The notes under the pieces are model-generated. The model was not told the DNA's origin. It did no database searches and saw only the letters and a list, made by a program, of their open reading frames with translations. From NCBI GenBank assembly GCA_030549495.1, contig JAUIRK010000953.1, positions 834,001 through 898,000 of the forward strand: 64,000 bases of DNA, read 5' to 3'. Source of the DNA: Nectonema munidae. Lineage: Eukaryota > Nematomorpha > Nectonematoida > Nectonematidae. The position numbers and the translations under genes are program-made. Below, piece by piece: positions 25,601 through 36,000 of this stretch (position 1 is the stretch's first letter; each line of letters begins with the position of its first letter).

Positions 25601-28600
25601 CATCCATATGTGAAGCAAAAAGAATTGGCAAATAAAGTTACATCTTATGAATGTGAAAAACGTGGCCATGATAACTGCAAAGCCAAAGTAAAATGCTCGT
25701 GAAAATGAAGTAGTTGGTCATGTAAATGATCACACTCATGCTGTTGACCTATCCTGTCGTGAAGTTACAAAGAAGCTGCCTGCACTCCTCATCCCATTCC
25801 TTCAAACCTATCCGGGGGCAGTTGTCCTAGGGGAGCAACTGTCCAGGGGGCAGTAGTCGGGGGAAGTTGTCTTGGGGGGTAGGGGGCAGTTGTCCTGATA
25901 CCCTTTGCAATTCCTATGATATGGAGGGAGCCCAATAATGATCTTTATGATTCCTATTTTTGCAAAATAATTATTACAGGATTTCAAAAAAAACAAACAT
26001 AATATTGAGCATCCAAATATGGAACCAGCAATGAGACCTGCACCTCACAATGAAAATTTATAAGTTCCATTTCCAAGAGATGATTGTGTTTAAGGTGAGG
26101 ATGTTGATGATGACGATCGTGATTCCGACAAATTTGATGTCGAGAATTATGTGCCTGAAAAAGATAACGTTTTGCCAAAAAAAATTTTCCTCAAGCTGAA
26201 TTAAGCGATCTTGTTAAAGATTTTCCTTTCAAAATGCAAAGCAGAAATTTTAGCATCAAGATTAAAAGAAAAATCTTTGTTAGGACAGGATGTTTACATA
26301 ACATGTATTTTATTCTACAAACATATTTTTCTGTTAACGGTCCACTTTGTTTTGGTAACACTATTGATGGTCTTTTGCATGTTTAAACCAAAAGCATGAT
26401 CCTTTAGAGTGGCGGCTATTTATTGATTCTTCAAAATTCAGTTTGAATTTGCTTCACACTGCTAACGTGAAACCTTCTATTACTACTCTGTTCATATTTC
26501 CGATTCATATGAAATATGAAGATATTGATTGAGTGTCTTTCTTATGAAAAGTGTTCTTGGAAATTATGCGGTGATTTAAATATAATGGGAATGGTGATGG
26601 GAATGCAATCAGGCTTTTCAAAATATTGCCATTCTTTATGTGTTTGACACAGTCGAGCGACTGATAAGCGCTACTCAAATTTTGTTTGGAAAGCTGGGAC
26701 AACATCTCAGTCATAAAAAGTTTCCAAAAATGAGACAAGCTAAACTGAAAGAAGGGATTTTGTTGGTCCACAAATAAAAGAAATACTCAAAGTTCTGCAC
26801 TTTAAAGCGACGCTAGATGAGGTTGAGTGTTCTGCTTGGGATGCTTTTGCTTGGATTTGTGAGAATTTTTTGGGTAAAATCAATCGCTTATAAAGATGGA
26901 ATCAAAAATCTTGTTAAAATGTTAATGAGAAATGGGCTATCGAATGTCGTTAAAGGTCCATTTTTTAGACTATCATGTGGATTTTTGGGCAGAAAACCTT
27001 GAAGCAGTGTCTGATGAGCATGGAGAAAGGTTTCATCAAGACATTAGTGCTATGGAAAAAAGATATAAAGGTTTTGGGAATGAAAGTATGCTCGCTGACT
27101 ATTGTTGGACACTCAACCGCGATCATCCAGACTGTAGTGTGTACAGTGTACACTTCACCGAAAATGAAAAACTAACCATTTTTGACGTTGTATTTGTTTA
27201 TATATATTTTTAATTCACTTATACATAAGTTTTATATAAATAAAAATAATATGTGCTGAAGTTTATATATTTTTTAACCAACCAATTGATGGATCCAGTT
27301 ATAAAAAAGACATAAGTTTGTATGTGAATACCAAAAAAATGGGTCGTGTCGCATGCAAATTGATAAAAAAAATTTAAGTTAACGTGTAAAAATATATTAA
27401 AAGTAACGAAAAAAAAATTTTTTTATTGACCAGTAATTTTCTTGTAACATTTTTAAGACTTTTTCTCTAATATGGGCGAATAGAACAGCGGACTGACCAC
27501 ATGGTCATTTTGACATAATTCTGGTGGAGCGTATGCGTAAATCAATAAAGTATTCGGATACAAAGTAAAAAATGATGATGGACAAAATGTGGGTGAAAAT
27601 GGGCGAGCAAATCTGAGAGCGTCCATTTATTTTAATTGTGTTATCCTATTTGAATAGTTTTATAAATGATTTATTATATAACATTTTTAGTTCTAATTCA
27701 TCTTTCTTCTATTTGGTATTTTTGCAATTCTATTTTTGGAACTTCTACTTTTTATTTTAGAATAGATCAATGGAATTGCAAAGAGTAGGAAATAGAAAAG
27801 CAAAAAGACAAAATAGAATTGAAAAAGATGAAGTGAACCTAAGAAATTTTATACTAATTTTTAATTGTATATTAATTAAAATTTTTCATTATAACTGTGC
27901 ATAAAAGTTGAAAAAAGTAAACATTTAATTTAAAATTATTTCTAACAATATTCATTTTAGAGTAGAAATCAGTGGCGAATGCAGAAATTGACCATATGGG
28001 GGCAACTTTAAAAAATACTAGTAAAATACTATCATACAAGTCTTAGTCAGTAAGGGGAATTTCTGATGCCATTCTTTATAGGGGGCCTAGGCCCAGGTGA
28101 CTTCTCCCTCTGAATCCACCAGTGGTAGAAATATCTGTTCCCGGCTTTCTAGCATTTAACGGTTCTGTTTATTTGAAGAAGAACAGAGTGGTTGAAAATT
28201 AATATATAGTTAGAAACTATTTTACATAAAAGTTTTAATTTTAAACAAATTTATCTTAAAATGGCTTCCCTTTTATTTTAAGCCTCAAGGCATATAATAG
28301 AAATATTATCCCAAATAACTTCAAATGAGAACATACATATGCATAAAAAGTTGGCGAGCTGATTTTTTTTTACATCGTTCCAATCAATGTCTATTATAAG
28401 TAAATGAATATAGTTATCACAGAAATCATAAGTGATACCAACAAAATGGTTTCTTCCACCACCTCTTCGGAGACTTTTTTGGAGACGTGGAGTTTGACTT
28501 TGTAGATGTAAGTGTCGTTCTTCCAAATCTCGCCTACATCCCGAGAAATCAGTTTTTGCGCTGTGCCTAAAGGAAAAGGCATTCTTTTTTATATCAAGGA

Positions 28601-31600
28601 TTTTCTTAGCCTTTTTGCCATATGGTAGTTTATAGGAGGAAGAGTACATGATAAAGAAATTGCACATTATATCCGTAAATATCGTTGATAATTCCTTTGA
28701 ACGGACCGGGATCTTTAAATGTCGTAGACAATTTTGAGATTTTAGGTTACGTTTATATCAAATTAAAGGATGACATCAGGATCAAATGAGATAATGAAAA
28801 GTTTTGGGCTCTTTAAATTTTGCTATATGAATGAATATTTTGAAAAATATTCACATCAAAGTCAGGCAGGAATTAGACATTAATCTTTCTTTGCTTTATT
28901 CTTTCCAAATCCTCTATTACAGGGGTCGAAAACCTACGGCACACGTGGCACGTGAAGCAATGTTCACTGGCCCGCAAAAAGTCTAAGGTTTACAATTAAA
29001 AATTTTCATTTACACATAAAGTAAAATAAATTTTTAAACAGTTTTTATAATATATCTTTAAGGCAATCAAATGTGCTTTTAACTATGCGCAACCATTTTT
29101 ATTTAGTATTGTGCCGATATTGAAGAGTATATAATTTTTTTATTGCTAATTATAATTCTACTTATTAAATTAAATAAATTATAAAACAATTATGTTAATT
29201 TTAGTTTGGATAAATATACATATGAGGTTGGCACTAGAGATGATTTGAGAAGTGTTAAGTTGGCACGCCGCTAGCATAAGATTGCCGACCCCTGCTCTAT
29301 TACATTGCGGATATTTCATCATATGTTGTTGCGTTCGTATTGCACAAAACTCGAACATCTCAAAACTACGATTTTATCCCAGAAACATCAAACTTTTTTA
29401 GAAGTCTATAAATTGAGCAAAATTTTATAATCACTTAAAATCCTTCCCGCAGGCCTCCTCTCTTTAAGTTGCATACTGTACACTTTACCCAAATCAATCA
29501 ATTTTTTCTAGGTCACAAACATCATCCTTTATCATAATTTTCTTTTAATGGGTGAAAGTGTTCAATGATTTAAATGGAAGATCTTGGGGAAGATGGTCAG
29601 TGGTGGTAAAAAGTTGAACTTACTTGGGAAATAAGTTTTGACAGCATCCCTCAATTCCTCCTTTTGCAAGGCAAAGCGAGAAAGCAGATGAGAGAAAGCG
29701 ATCGGTGTTCCCAGCTTTGTGTGAGATGGGTAGGGATTGTGCAATGCGTAGACTTTAAACATTTTGTTCTTCAAGTACAGCTTTCCAGACTTTATTTGAT
29801 AGATAGAGAAGTGTTAGTTAACTAACAGAAAAAAATACAACCATAGACATATACCCCTCATGAACGATTACTAATTCCCCTTTGGAACAAATACACCGCA
29901 AAAGAGTTAGCTTGAAATTTAGGTTGTAAGTTATTTCATTGTTCGTCCTCTTTAAGCAGAGATTTTAATATAATTGATTTTATAGGGAATATAACTCAGA
30001 TGCTAGCTGTTATTTTTATCAATTCGCGGATATGATTGGTGGAATACATACATATTTCTCATAAAAATAGTTTGAATGAATAATTGTAAATTATTGTCAA
30101 ATTCACAAATATGGGATGAAGAAATAGACAGGAAACTCACAAATTTAAAAGAAATTGAGTTGTAAAGAAGTGGAATCAAAAAAAAAAGAAAAAGCTGGTA
30201 TAGCATCAAAGGATTCCAAAGTCGGCAACTCAGAAATGGAAATATATTTGGTAAGTTTTCAAAATTCATGCCGTACTCCAATCAAAGATGCATAAAAAAT
30301 GGAAAAAGGTGTAAAAGCCTCACCAAGCCATTGCAAAAATTTGCAAGAAAGAATGCAAAACTAGGCTCCATCGGAAAAAGAGCTATTCTGTAGCATTTGT
30401 TCGGATATAAGGAATTTGAATTGAGTCCAAAATTGAGAAATTTGCCTCTTAGTAAGTGATCATTTGAGAAGCGAATCACGATCTCGCTGTTGACAGATTT
30501 GGGTGCATGCACATTTTCGATCAAATTAATTTCTATTAACTCTTCTGAAACAAAGTATGACAGAATAGAGGTTGCGGTAAATCTGCTTTCAGATGTTTTC
30601 ATGGACACGCGCAAATGCACCCCCCCCCCCTGTGCCAAAATTATATGGGCAAAGAAGGCTTGATGCTGGATCGAACCGAAGAGCTTGTAGTATGCAAGGC
30701 AAGTATCTGTGCCACGTTAAACAACCCACCAAAAAATATTAAACGACCCACCTCAAAAAGTTGGATTCAACTAAAAATTCAAGCCCGAAAAAATCCAAAA
30801 AGTATTGCTTCAATTAATTAGTTCAATTGAATCTAGAAAATGATGATGGTGAGCTTTTAAATTTGCTTGAAAGCAAAGAACATTTTTGAAACTTTGAAAG
30901 TGCCTAGAATAACACAAATTACATACTTAGAAGACTTCATTGGATGAATGCAAAATAATCACAACTCAAAAAGGTAAAATGCAAGAATTCTCAAAAAGTG
31001 AATAATATTTCTCTTACTTTCAGTCTTTGTGAGAACGTCAATCAGTAGCTTAAATAGAAATACATATGATGATGTCATTTATGTTTGGAAGGTCTATCCC
31101 AAAATGGGGAGGTTGCGTTAAAGGTATAACCTTTAACAAAGTTATTTGTTTAACAAAGCAATATTTTATTATGATACATATTATCTCCTTTTGTAAATGT
31201 TCACAATTTACCATATTTTTGCATTAAGCAATTTGCTCTATATATATTTTTTTCTTGTTACTTTTGAAAAATAAACTAACTAACTAACTAACTAACTAAC
31301 TATTGAACTGAAAAAAGGTTTAATATTTTTATCATATCATGACGCTTCTTCAAAAATAAAACATAAAATTGTACCCCTATTAACGATGTCATTTGTAGAT
31401 TCCAACAATCCCCTTTAGTAGATACCTTAATTCAGAGGGGGGCAAAGTAAGGTCCGCGGACCACATTCGGCCCGCTAAAGGTTTTTATGCTGCCTTCTGA
31501 GATTAAAGTTATTTACGTTCATTGCTCGTTGCTTTATTTATCATTGATGCAAAAATTTTGATAAATTTTAGATATTCAAACTACCCAATCATAATACTGC

Positions 31601-33042
31601 GTTCAAACTATTTTCAGCAAAATGGCTTACTTTTTTCTTTCTCCTGTTCCATTTCTAAATTTTGAAGAATGAAATTACTTTTGATGTATATTTATTGTTT
31701 CAAGTGTATAATAAACGTAATCCTGGTAATTGATTCTAAAAGACGTTTTATAATTAACAAATGTTTTAATAAATTAACTTTAAAAATGGAAATTTTGATT
31801 AAGAAAAAATTGTTATATGCTAACAAGACTTTGAATCAAAAAATTTTCAATGAAATTTAACTTCAAGTTTTTTTTGTAAATATTAACAAAGAATATAACG
31901 TTCGCTTTCTTTAAAACTTTTCTCTTTGCTACTTTTAAGTATTGCCCATTTGACTATACCATATGGCGCGTTAAAGGTGTACATTTTTAAATTCGGTCCT
32001 TTCACAAATTGTTTAGCCAATCCTGACTTAATCTTTATCGGCATTCTTATTACATTTTGAAATATTTTTAAATTTTAAACATATTTTTTACCCTAATTGA
32101 CTCTTTCATGACCTTTATTACTTGATAATTGGGAAAGAAATTTCTTATTCATTAAATACTCCTTAACAAATAAAATGAACTTGAAACTTTAATTATTTTG
32201 ATTTTAATTAATCGCTTTTCTTTTCATGTTTGCTTCTTACAAGCGGTGGCATGTGTTTTTTTCAATTCAAAAATTATTTTTGATCTCCATTTTTAAGATA
32301 TGAGAGATATGGGAAAATGTTTTGGGTCATTTTGCGATGAGTGCAAAATATTTATATGTCGTAGAGTCATAAAAAAGCATCAGAAAAGACAATATTTTTA
32401 AAATGCATCTTAATTTCGCATAAGAGTCACTAAACCTTTTTTTGAAGACCGAAATTTTAAAAGCCGCATGCCGGAATATTAAAAAGTTAAAAAACACTGG
32501 TATTATGAAATTCCAATATTAATACATTTACGGCCAACGCTCCTATTTTGGAACATAAGTAATTTCATCTTCGTCTGCTTTTTTCAATGACTTTGAATAT
32601 AAATCGTCTGCGTTTTTTAGATATCGTCTGCTTTGCTTGGCCTTAAATGGGTTAATACTTGTTTAAAACAAAATAAAGCAAACTTTTCGATGTTTTCCTC
32701 ATGGATGTGACAAAGTTGATAGATACACTGAAGATACATAAAACGAGGAAATGAACACAATATATTTCCAAAATGCTTAATTTGTAACACCTATCAATAA
32801 CAACATTTAGCTTGCAAGATGGATGAACTTAATTCGTGGGTGGGATCTAGCACGCGGGCCGTAGTTTTGTGACCCCTGGCTAAACCATTACAAAATGTAA
32901 TAGAAATACAACAAGCGAAAAAATTTGGTCCAGGTCTATAAGAACAAGATTTACAAAAAAATAAGCAAAACGGCCTTACGTTCCTTGAGTACCCGCATTG
33001 AGCCATGGTTGAAAGGCTTAACAGAATTGTGAAATAAATCAT
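16684..33042 (-). CDS. eight-exon gene: secreted M12B (reprolysin/ADAM-like) protein without an intact zinc site
   Basis: Exons, 5' to 3': 33042-32980, 31048-31018 (31 bases), 30544-30324, 29789-29624, 28566-28439, 22638-22556, 18970-18764 and 16897-16684. All introns are GT-AG (donors GTAAGG, GTAAGA, GTGAGG, GTAAGT, GTATCA, GTAAAT, GTAGGA) and all phases agree, giving about 370 residues. Residues 1-16 are a signal peptide (MIYFTILLSLSTMAQC). Residues 17-160 are unrecognised and may be a propeptide. From about 170 the order fits an M12B catalytic domain: GEIWKNDTY (a sequon), a LTLKSLLQDQRY helix, NWAYV, then LGLQHDGKQNSC, a Met-turn-like YIM, HWSNCS and KCLE. The usual HExxHxxGxxH signature is not present in full, so proteolysis is unlikely. 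A basic tail (RTRKRRN) ends the protein. Closest identity (ADAM, ADAMTS or other arthropod reprolysin) is unresolved. The largest intron is packed with transposon relics. Confidence 0.72.
16918..16945. repeat. (GAA)n microsatellite
   Basis: A run of GAA/AAG triplets lies just upstream (on the minus strand) of the acceptor of the last exon of the minus-strand gene. On that strand it reads TTC and may serve as the polypyrimidine tract. Confidence 0.8.
19477..20702 (+). mobile_element. CR1/Jockey-like LINE relic, interrupted by a SINE
   Basis: Degenerate reverse transcriptase is readable in pieces: DNYCPISLITL (19490 on), a GFRKG-like stretch, GFIDLKKAFDSI (19690 on), a large internal deletion, then LFPDDICLLL (a degraded ADD catalytic motif) and IISTLEQMHYW. 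After the inserted SINE the frame resumes with NSNLLSINDTKSHCMDFSK, the usual region after the palm domain. Downstream is strongly decayed and ends with AATAAAGTTTATTTATT near 20680-20702, a plausible LINE 3' tail. Many stops and shifts; 5' truncated. Clade call is inference. Confidence 0.75.
19844..19985 (+). mobile_element. tRNA-headed SINE, type A, inserted in the LINE
   Basis: Perfect 9-bp duplications CATTATTGG (19835-19843 and 19986-19994) bracket the insert, and the LINE frame continues across it. The head carries a pol III B box (GGTTCGATCCC) and an A-box-like TTGGTTAGGTACTCGG. The body reads ATACAAGCGGCGCAATTGTG and the tail TTTTCGATGAAAACACCGCA. Related copies lie at 53399-53545 and 30620-30710. 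Confidence 0.85.
21053..21172 (+). CDS. internal exon of an unidentified plus-strand gene
   Basis: A long polypyrimidine acceptor (TTTCTTTTTTTTTAG) precedes 39 open codons with balanced composition (IFEYSDEKGDSHPLIPPFFH then YKAQSFTASFRRKNVKQPK) and donor AG|GTATGC. It takes one base and leaves two, which fits the exon at 43801. It lies inside an intron of the minus-strand M12B-like gene. No domain is recognised. Confidence 0.5.
21600..21745. repeat. cluster of TTTCAxGAAAT near-palindromes
   Basis: About five variants of TTTCACGAAAT or TTTCATGAAAT (some half-sites such as TTTGTGAAATT and CTTCGTGAAA) occur at roughly 20-35 base spacing. The segment is richer in GC than its surroundings and looks like a fragment of a repetitive element rather than a gene, although one reading frame stays open across it. 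Confidence 0.45.
21872..22255 (-). mobile_element. CR1/Jockey-like LINE relic, C-terminal RT part
   Basis: Read leftwards, NLKLNYSKCKFIIFG (typical of LINE RT after the catalytic motif) passes through a frameshift into LALYGCLNEVCFDSTTVGKI and then PKLAYGNSILGCLTSTWMNK, the common tail ...YGNSIWGC... of jockey/CR1 reverse transcriptases. Both ends are truncated. It sits in an intron of the minus-strand gene in the same orientation. Confidence 0.75.
23427..23546. mobile_element. piggyBac-type MITE, TTAA-flanked
   Basis: TTAA at 23423-23426 and 23547-23550 flank 120 bases. The termini are CCTTTTGAGG and, inverted, CCCTTTGAGG. A subterminal inverted pair ATAATCGTCT and AGACGATTAT lies inside. 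There is no coding capacity. Confidence 0.7.
23916..24256 (+). other. orphan coding-like ORF, origin unknown
   Basis: A frame open for over 100 codons ends at TAA 24254-24256. It reads GSASIEKWTQPITVLTRG, then KQVQGQVVNLHHHLEDN, then SSPFWKIIPYSRHTNFARHT and GGQKGQDRLDKFMTDPEKIN. GC and codon use differ from the flanks. I saw no start codon with good context and no clean splice sites, so it may be a transposon-derived fragment or an unspliced exon. Confidence 0.35.
25333..25905 (+). mobile_element. MULE-like relic with FLYWCH zinc-finger remnant
   Basis: Between about 25560 and 25740 the plus strand encodes a decayed FLYWCH finger: LIYKGYIHM, then CEKRGHDNCKAKVKCS and a DHTHAVD-like stretch. 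This has the Cys-Cys and His-His spacing of FLYWCH domains, which commonly precede MULE transposases. Stops break it and no transposase core follows. GGCAGTTGTCC-type motifs occur inverted at about 25340-25372 and in three or four direct copies at 25812-25900, probably the element ends. Confidence 0.65.
26080..27215 (+). mobile_element. degraded transposable-element ORF (GERFHQD...DYCW family)
   Basis: Fragments in several frames align in order with a repetitive protein that I recall from arthropod and cnidarian genomes: KCKAEILASRLKEKSLL, EWRLFIDSSKFSLN (about 26405), KYEDID, then VDFWAENLEAVSDEHGERFH and QDISAMEKRYKG with MLADYCWTLNRDH (26970-27140). The order and signature are seen; membership is from memory, and I cannot assign the superfamily. 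The copy is heavily broken and certainly non-functional. Confidence 0.6.
27670..27848. mobile_element. MITE of the TATACC/TTTTTAGTTC family
   Basis: The left end TTTTTAGTTCTAATTCATCT and the right end AAAAGATGAAGTGAACCTAA are inverted copies. Internal TTTTGCAATTCTATTTTT and AAAAAGACAAAATAGAATTG match the element at 2699-3113. Confidence 0.55.
27970..28124. mobile_element. short non-autonomous hAT element with perfect 8-bp target duplication
   Basis: GTAGAAAT occurs at 27962-27969 and 28125-28132. The ends are CAGTGGCGAATGCAGA and, inverted, CACTGGTGGATTCAGA. The CAGTGGCG start is typical of hAT. It is 155 bases long and non-coding. Confidence 0.88.
28920..29294. mobile_element. non-autonomous hAT element with perfect 8-bp target duplication
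   Basis: CTCTATTA occurs at 28912-28919 and 29295-29302. The left end CAGGGGTCGAAAACCTACGG and the inverted right end CAGGGGTCGGCAATC show the Charlie-like CAGGGGTC terminus. It is 375 bases long and non-coding, inside an intron of the M12B-like gene. Confidence 0.9.
30620..30710 (-). mobile_element. tRNA-headed SINE fragment, type A body
   Basis: Read leftwards: a tRNA-like head, B box GGTTCGATCC, then AGCATCAAGCCTTCTTTGCC matching the type A SINE at 19844. It ends at a run of G (C on the plus strand, about 30620-30630). The head differs from the other type A copies. It lies just upstream of exon 3 of the minus-strand gene. Confidence 0.6.
31080..31304 (+). mobile_element. probable LINE 3' end with (CTAA)n tail
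   Basis: AT-rich sequence runs into AATAAACTAACTAACTAACT with seven or so tandem ACTA units (31271-31302), a form usual for 3' tails of CR1/Jockey-type LINEs. No coding remnant was seen, so the call rests on the tail alone. It lies in intron 1 of the minus-strand gene. Confidence 0.4.
31433..32878. mobile_element. possible hAT-derived element (CAGGGG...CGGCCCGC ends) with a nested MITE
   Basis: The left end CAGAGGGGGGCAAAGTAAGG followed by CCACATTCGGCCCGC resembles the inverted right end CAGGGGTCACAAAACTACGG followed by CCCGCGTGC. The CGGCCCGC block is common in Charlie-like hAT termini. The flanks do not form a convincing 8-bp duplication, so the two ends may belong to different copies. The interior is non-coding. 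Confidence 0.45.
32523..32651. mobile_element. piggyBac-type MITE, TTAA-flanked
   Basis: TTAA lies at 32519-32522 and 32652-32655. A core of about 67 bases (GGAACATAAGTAATTTCATC onward) is almost identical to the copy at 49989-50119. The right terminus is, inverted, CCCATTTAAGG. Confidence 0.75.
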
Positions 33043-33059
33043 CTTCTTTCCTATCAAAA

Positions 33060-36000
33060 AATTTTAACTATATAAGAAAAATGACAGGACAAAGGAGACC
33101 TATTCTAAGCCAAAATAGACAAGCGTGTAAATATCCTCCAAACTTAAAAGCTTATAAAAGCTACCTAATTCCAAAGAAAAAGGTGCACTAAGACAAGTAT
33201 TGGAAAAAAGTTGGCAGAATTTTTAGAATTTTTATTGATTTTGACTTTGCTCAAGTCAAAAATTAATAAACATATTAAAGCTATAAGCTTGTATAATATT
33301 CCATGTTTACTTCTATTTTCTCTCTTTTTGCATTCTATTTTCTCTCTTTTTGCAATTCTATTTTGTCTTTTGCGATAAAAAGATCTAAACAATAATGTCA
33401 GCTTATGATTTATTTATTCGAGAATCAATATATCTGTTTTAAATAAAATATGAGACAAAGGCGTAATGAGAAATTTTTGAAAAAGGTGGCAAAAACTAAA
33501 AGATTTGCTTCCAGTAAAAGAACTTAATTCAACTCTATATTTTTATAAAACTTAAATAGTGTTTTTAAATAAAAGTTAACAATTTTGATTTTTTAATTGG
33601 AAAGTTAATTCAAAAATAAGTTGAAAGAATTCATTTTTCTTGGGATACAACTCCAAATAATTTTTGACTTCTTCCTTTTTGTAAGTTAATTAAAGCTAAT
33701 GATGTAAGTCTTTCCGATTTCATTGAAGATCTGTAAAAGTTTTTCAATCTTCTTAGAAGAGAAAAACTTCTGCTTCACATTCACAAGAAGAAAAAATATT
33801 TTTTTAAATTATTTGGATGAATATTTGGATACAATATTTTATCACAAGCTTTTAGTGCTGATTCGACAACAGAATTAAGTCGTCTCTTTTCTTCTAAACA
33901 AATTCATGCTGCCTTCCATAATTTGATTCCAAGATCTCTTGAGTAGAATGCTATTTGTAGATCATCTTCATATACTCATCAATAACTTCTTTTATTTTTT
34001 TATATTTTAATTCATGGAGAAAGAAAATAAGTTTACTTGGAAAATATAATTTTATATTTGTTCTCTGCGGCTCGCCACCCTGCTTAATTCAAATTTTAAA
34101 GAGTTTAACGATTTGTGTAAAGGACGGATGAAGAAGAAATAGTATATAAACAAAAATTATATTAATATTGAAAGATTGTTTATAAAAAAAAGTAGAAAAA
34201 AATTATTTTGTTATCTAAAACAAATGAAGCGATTCAAAAATCGATACAAGGAGAGAAGAAGACATTTATTTCATAAAATAATAACAAATACACAAAGTAA
34301 AATACAACATTGTATACCTGTAATGTCTGAGTTTTATACGCATTCTAGAACATCTGTAAAAAACGCCAAGCCATGTTTTAAACATCGCAAACGGTGAGAT
34401 TTGGAAAGGCGTAAAAGGCATTGCTATGAAATAATACCTATAGTAGGTCAAAAAATTGAGATATATTTTATACAAAGGTTAAATATGTAGAAAATTCAAG
34501 GCTGTTACTACATATTGAAGGTAAGTCAAGTTCAATGCAAAAAAACAGTGAAATAAAATGTAAGATTATCCAAAAGTTTGCAAGACACCCTTCTGTGGAG
34601 TTTTGCCTTATTTCTGACATGTTGAAGTTAAATTGTTTGTTTTTTTTTGAATTTTTATATATGTCTACATTGTACTTGTATTTTTTTTATAAAATATTTA
34701 GATTCACAAAATATGGAAAAACGAAATCAGTTTTTGGGTTAATATCACTTTTAAGCAATTATACATATATTTTTTTTTAGAGTTTCAGAGTGTATTTTTC
34801 CCATTTCAAATTTGTGAGCATTAGAGGCGAGTTAGTATGCTTAAAATAAATAATGGTCACGTGTGGCATAAAAGGGGTTTAAGTATTTAGCATCCAAAAA
34901 TATTTATAAAATGTTATTGTAATATCTTAATTTAATTAACTAAAAATTTTTTTATTTTACCCCAACATGGCCGCAATTTTTTAATACTTCGCTTGACCGT
35001 ATTGAGCCACGAAAGACTATATTTTAATAATTTTCGTTTATATATAAAATTTGTCTTATCCAAGACAATTAAATAAAGTTTATCTGTTCATTAAAATAAT
35101 AATGAGCGAAAAAAACAGTGAGATTTTTAAGAAAAACGAAAATTTATTTAATAGCAACACTTTCCCTAACGCCATCTAGAAACAAGATGAAATTTATTTT
35201 CTAATTTTATTTTGAAATAAAATTATTGAGATAAAAATGGATGAATACAAATTCTATGAGGAATTTAGAATGTTATATATAATTAATTTCTAGAACTACG
35301 GTGAAACCTCCTGGGTGTGCCAATGAAATTCCTTTCCTAAAACCGTTCGTTATTTGAAATATTTGTGAACCGGGAACGTTTTTTTATTTAACGTAAATTA
35401 TTATTAGGCATAAATATAAAATGTGAATCATAAACTATAGCCCCAATCTTAAAGTGCGTAATTGGAGAAACAAAAAATTTTAATTAAATTTTTTTTAAAA
35501 AAAGTAAAAAAAATATTTGAACAAAGAGTCCAATTTTATTGGCAAAAGTTTTTCGTAAATCTATTTCTTCGTAGAAGGAGGTGTTCGCAAAATCAAGTTG
35601 CACTGCAAAACACGCGTATACATGCTATTTAAGAAATTTCAGCCAGAGACATTGATTTTATACCTATACTCATAATATTCAGCAAATTATATTAATTGAA
35701 AGAAAATTTTAATCAAGACAACTTGAATTAAACTAAGATTCATTTACTTATTAATAAGTGATCTTTTTTGGACAAGCTATTTTACATTCCTAAATCTCAA
35801 TTTTTTCGTTTCTGTGATTGCAATTTTTCAAAAATTTCACATATGAAAACGAAATAATTAAATTTTTTAATTCCATTTTTTTTCTTTCCTTTTTATTTGG
35901 GTCAAATTTAGTGTCAAACTTAAGTGATCATTTCAAATCAGAATGCATTCGGGTATAGCAAGTCCAGAATTTTATTTTTTAATATGAAAAATTATATACT

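Noticed and set aside
31433-32878. Single complete hAT element between the CAGAGGGG and CCCCTG ends
   Set aside because: The flanking 8-mers (CCTTAATT and GCTAAACC) do not match, so one intact insertion is not shown; reported only as possible.
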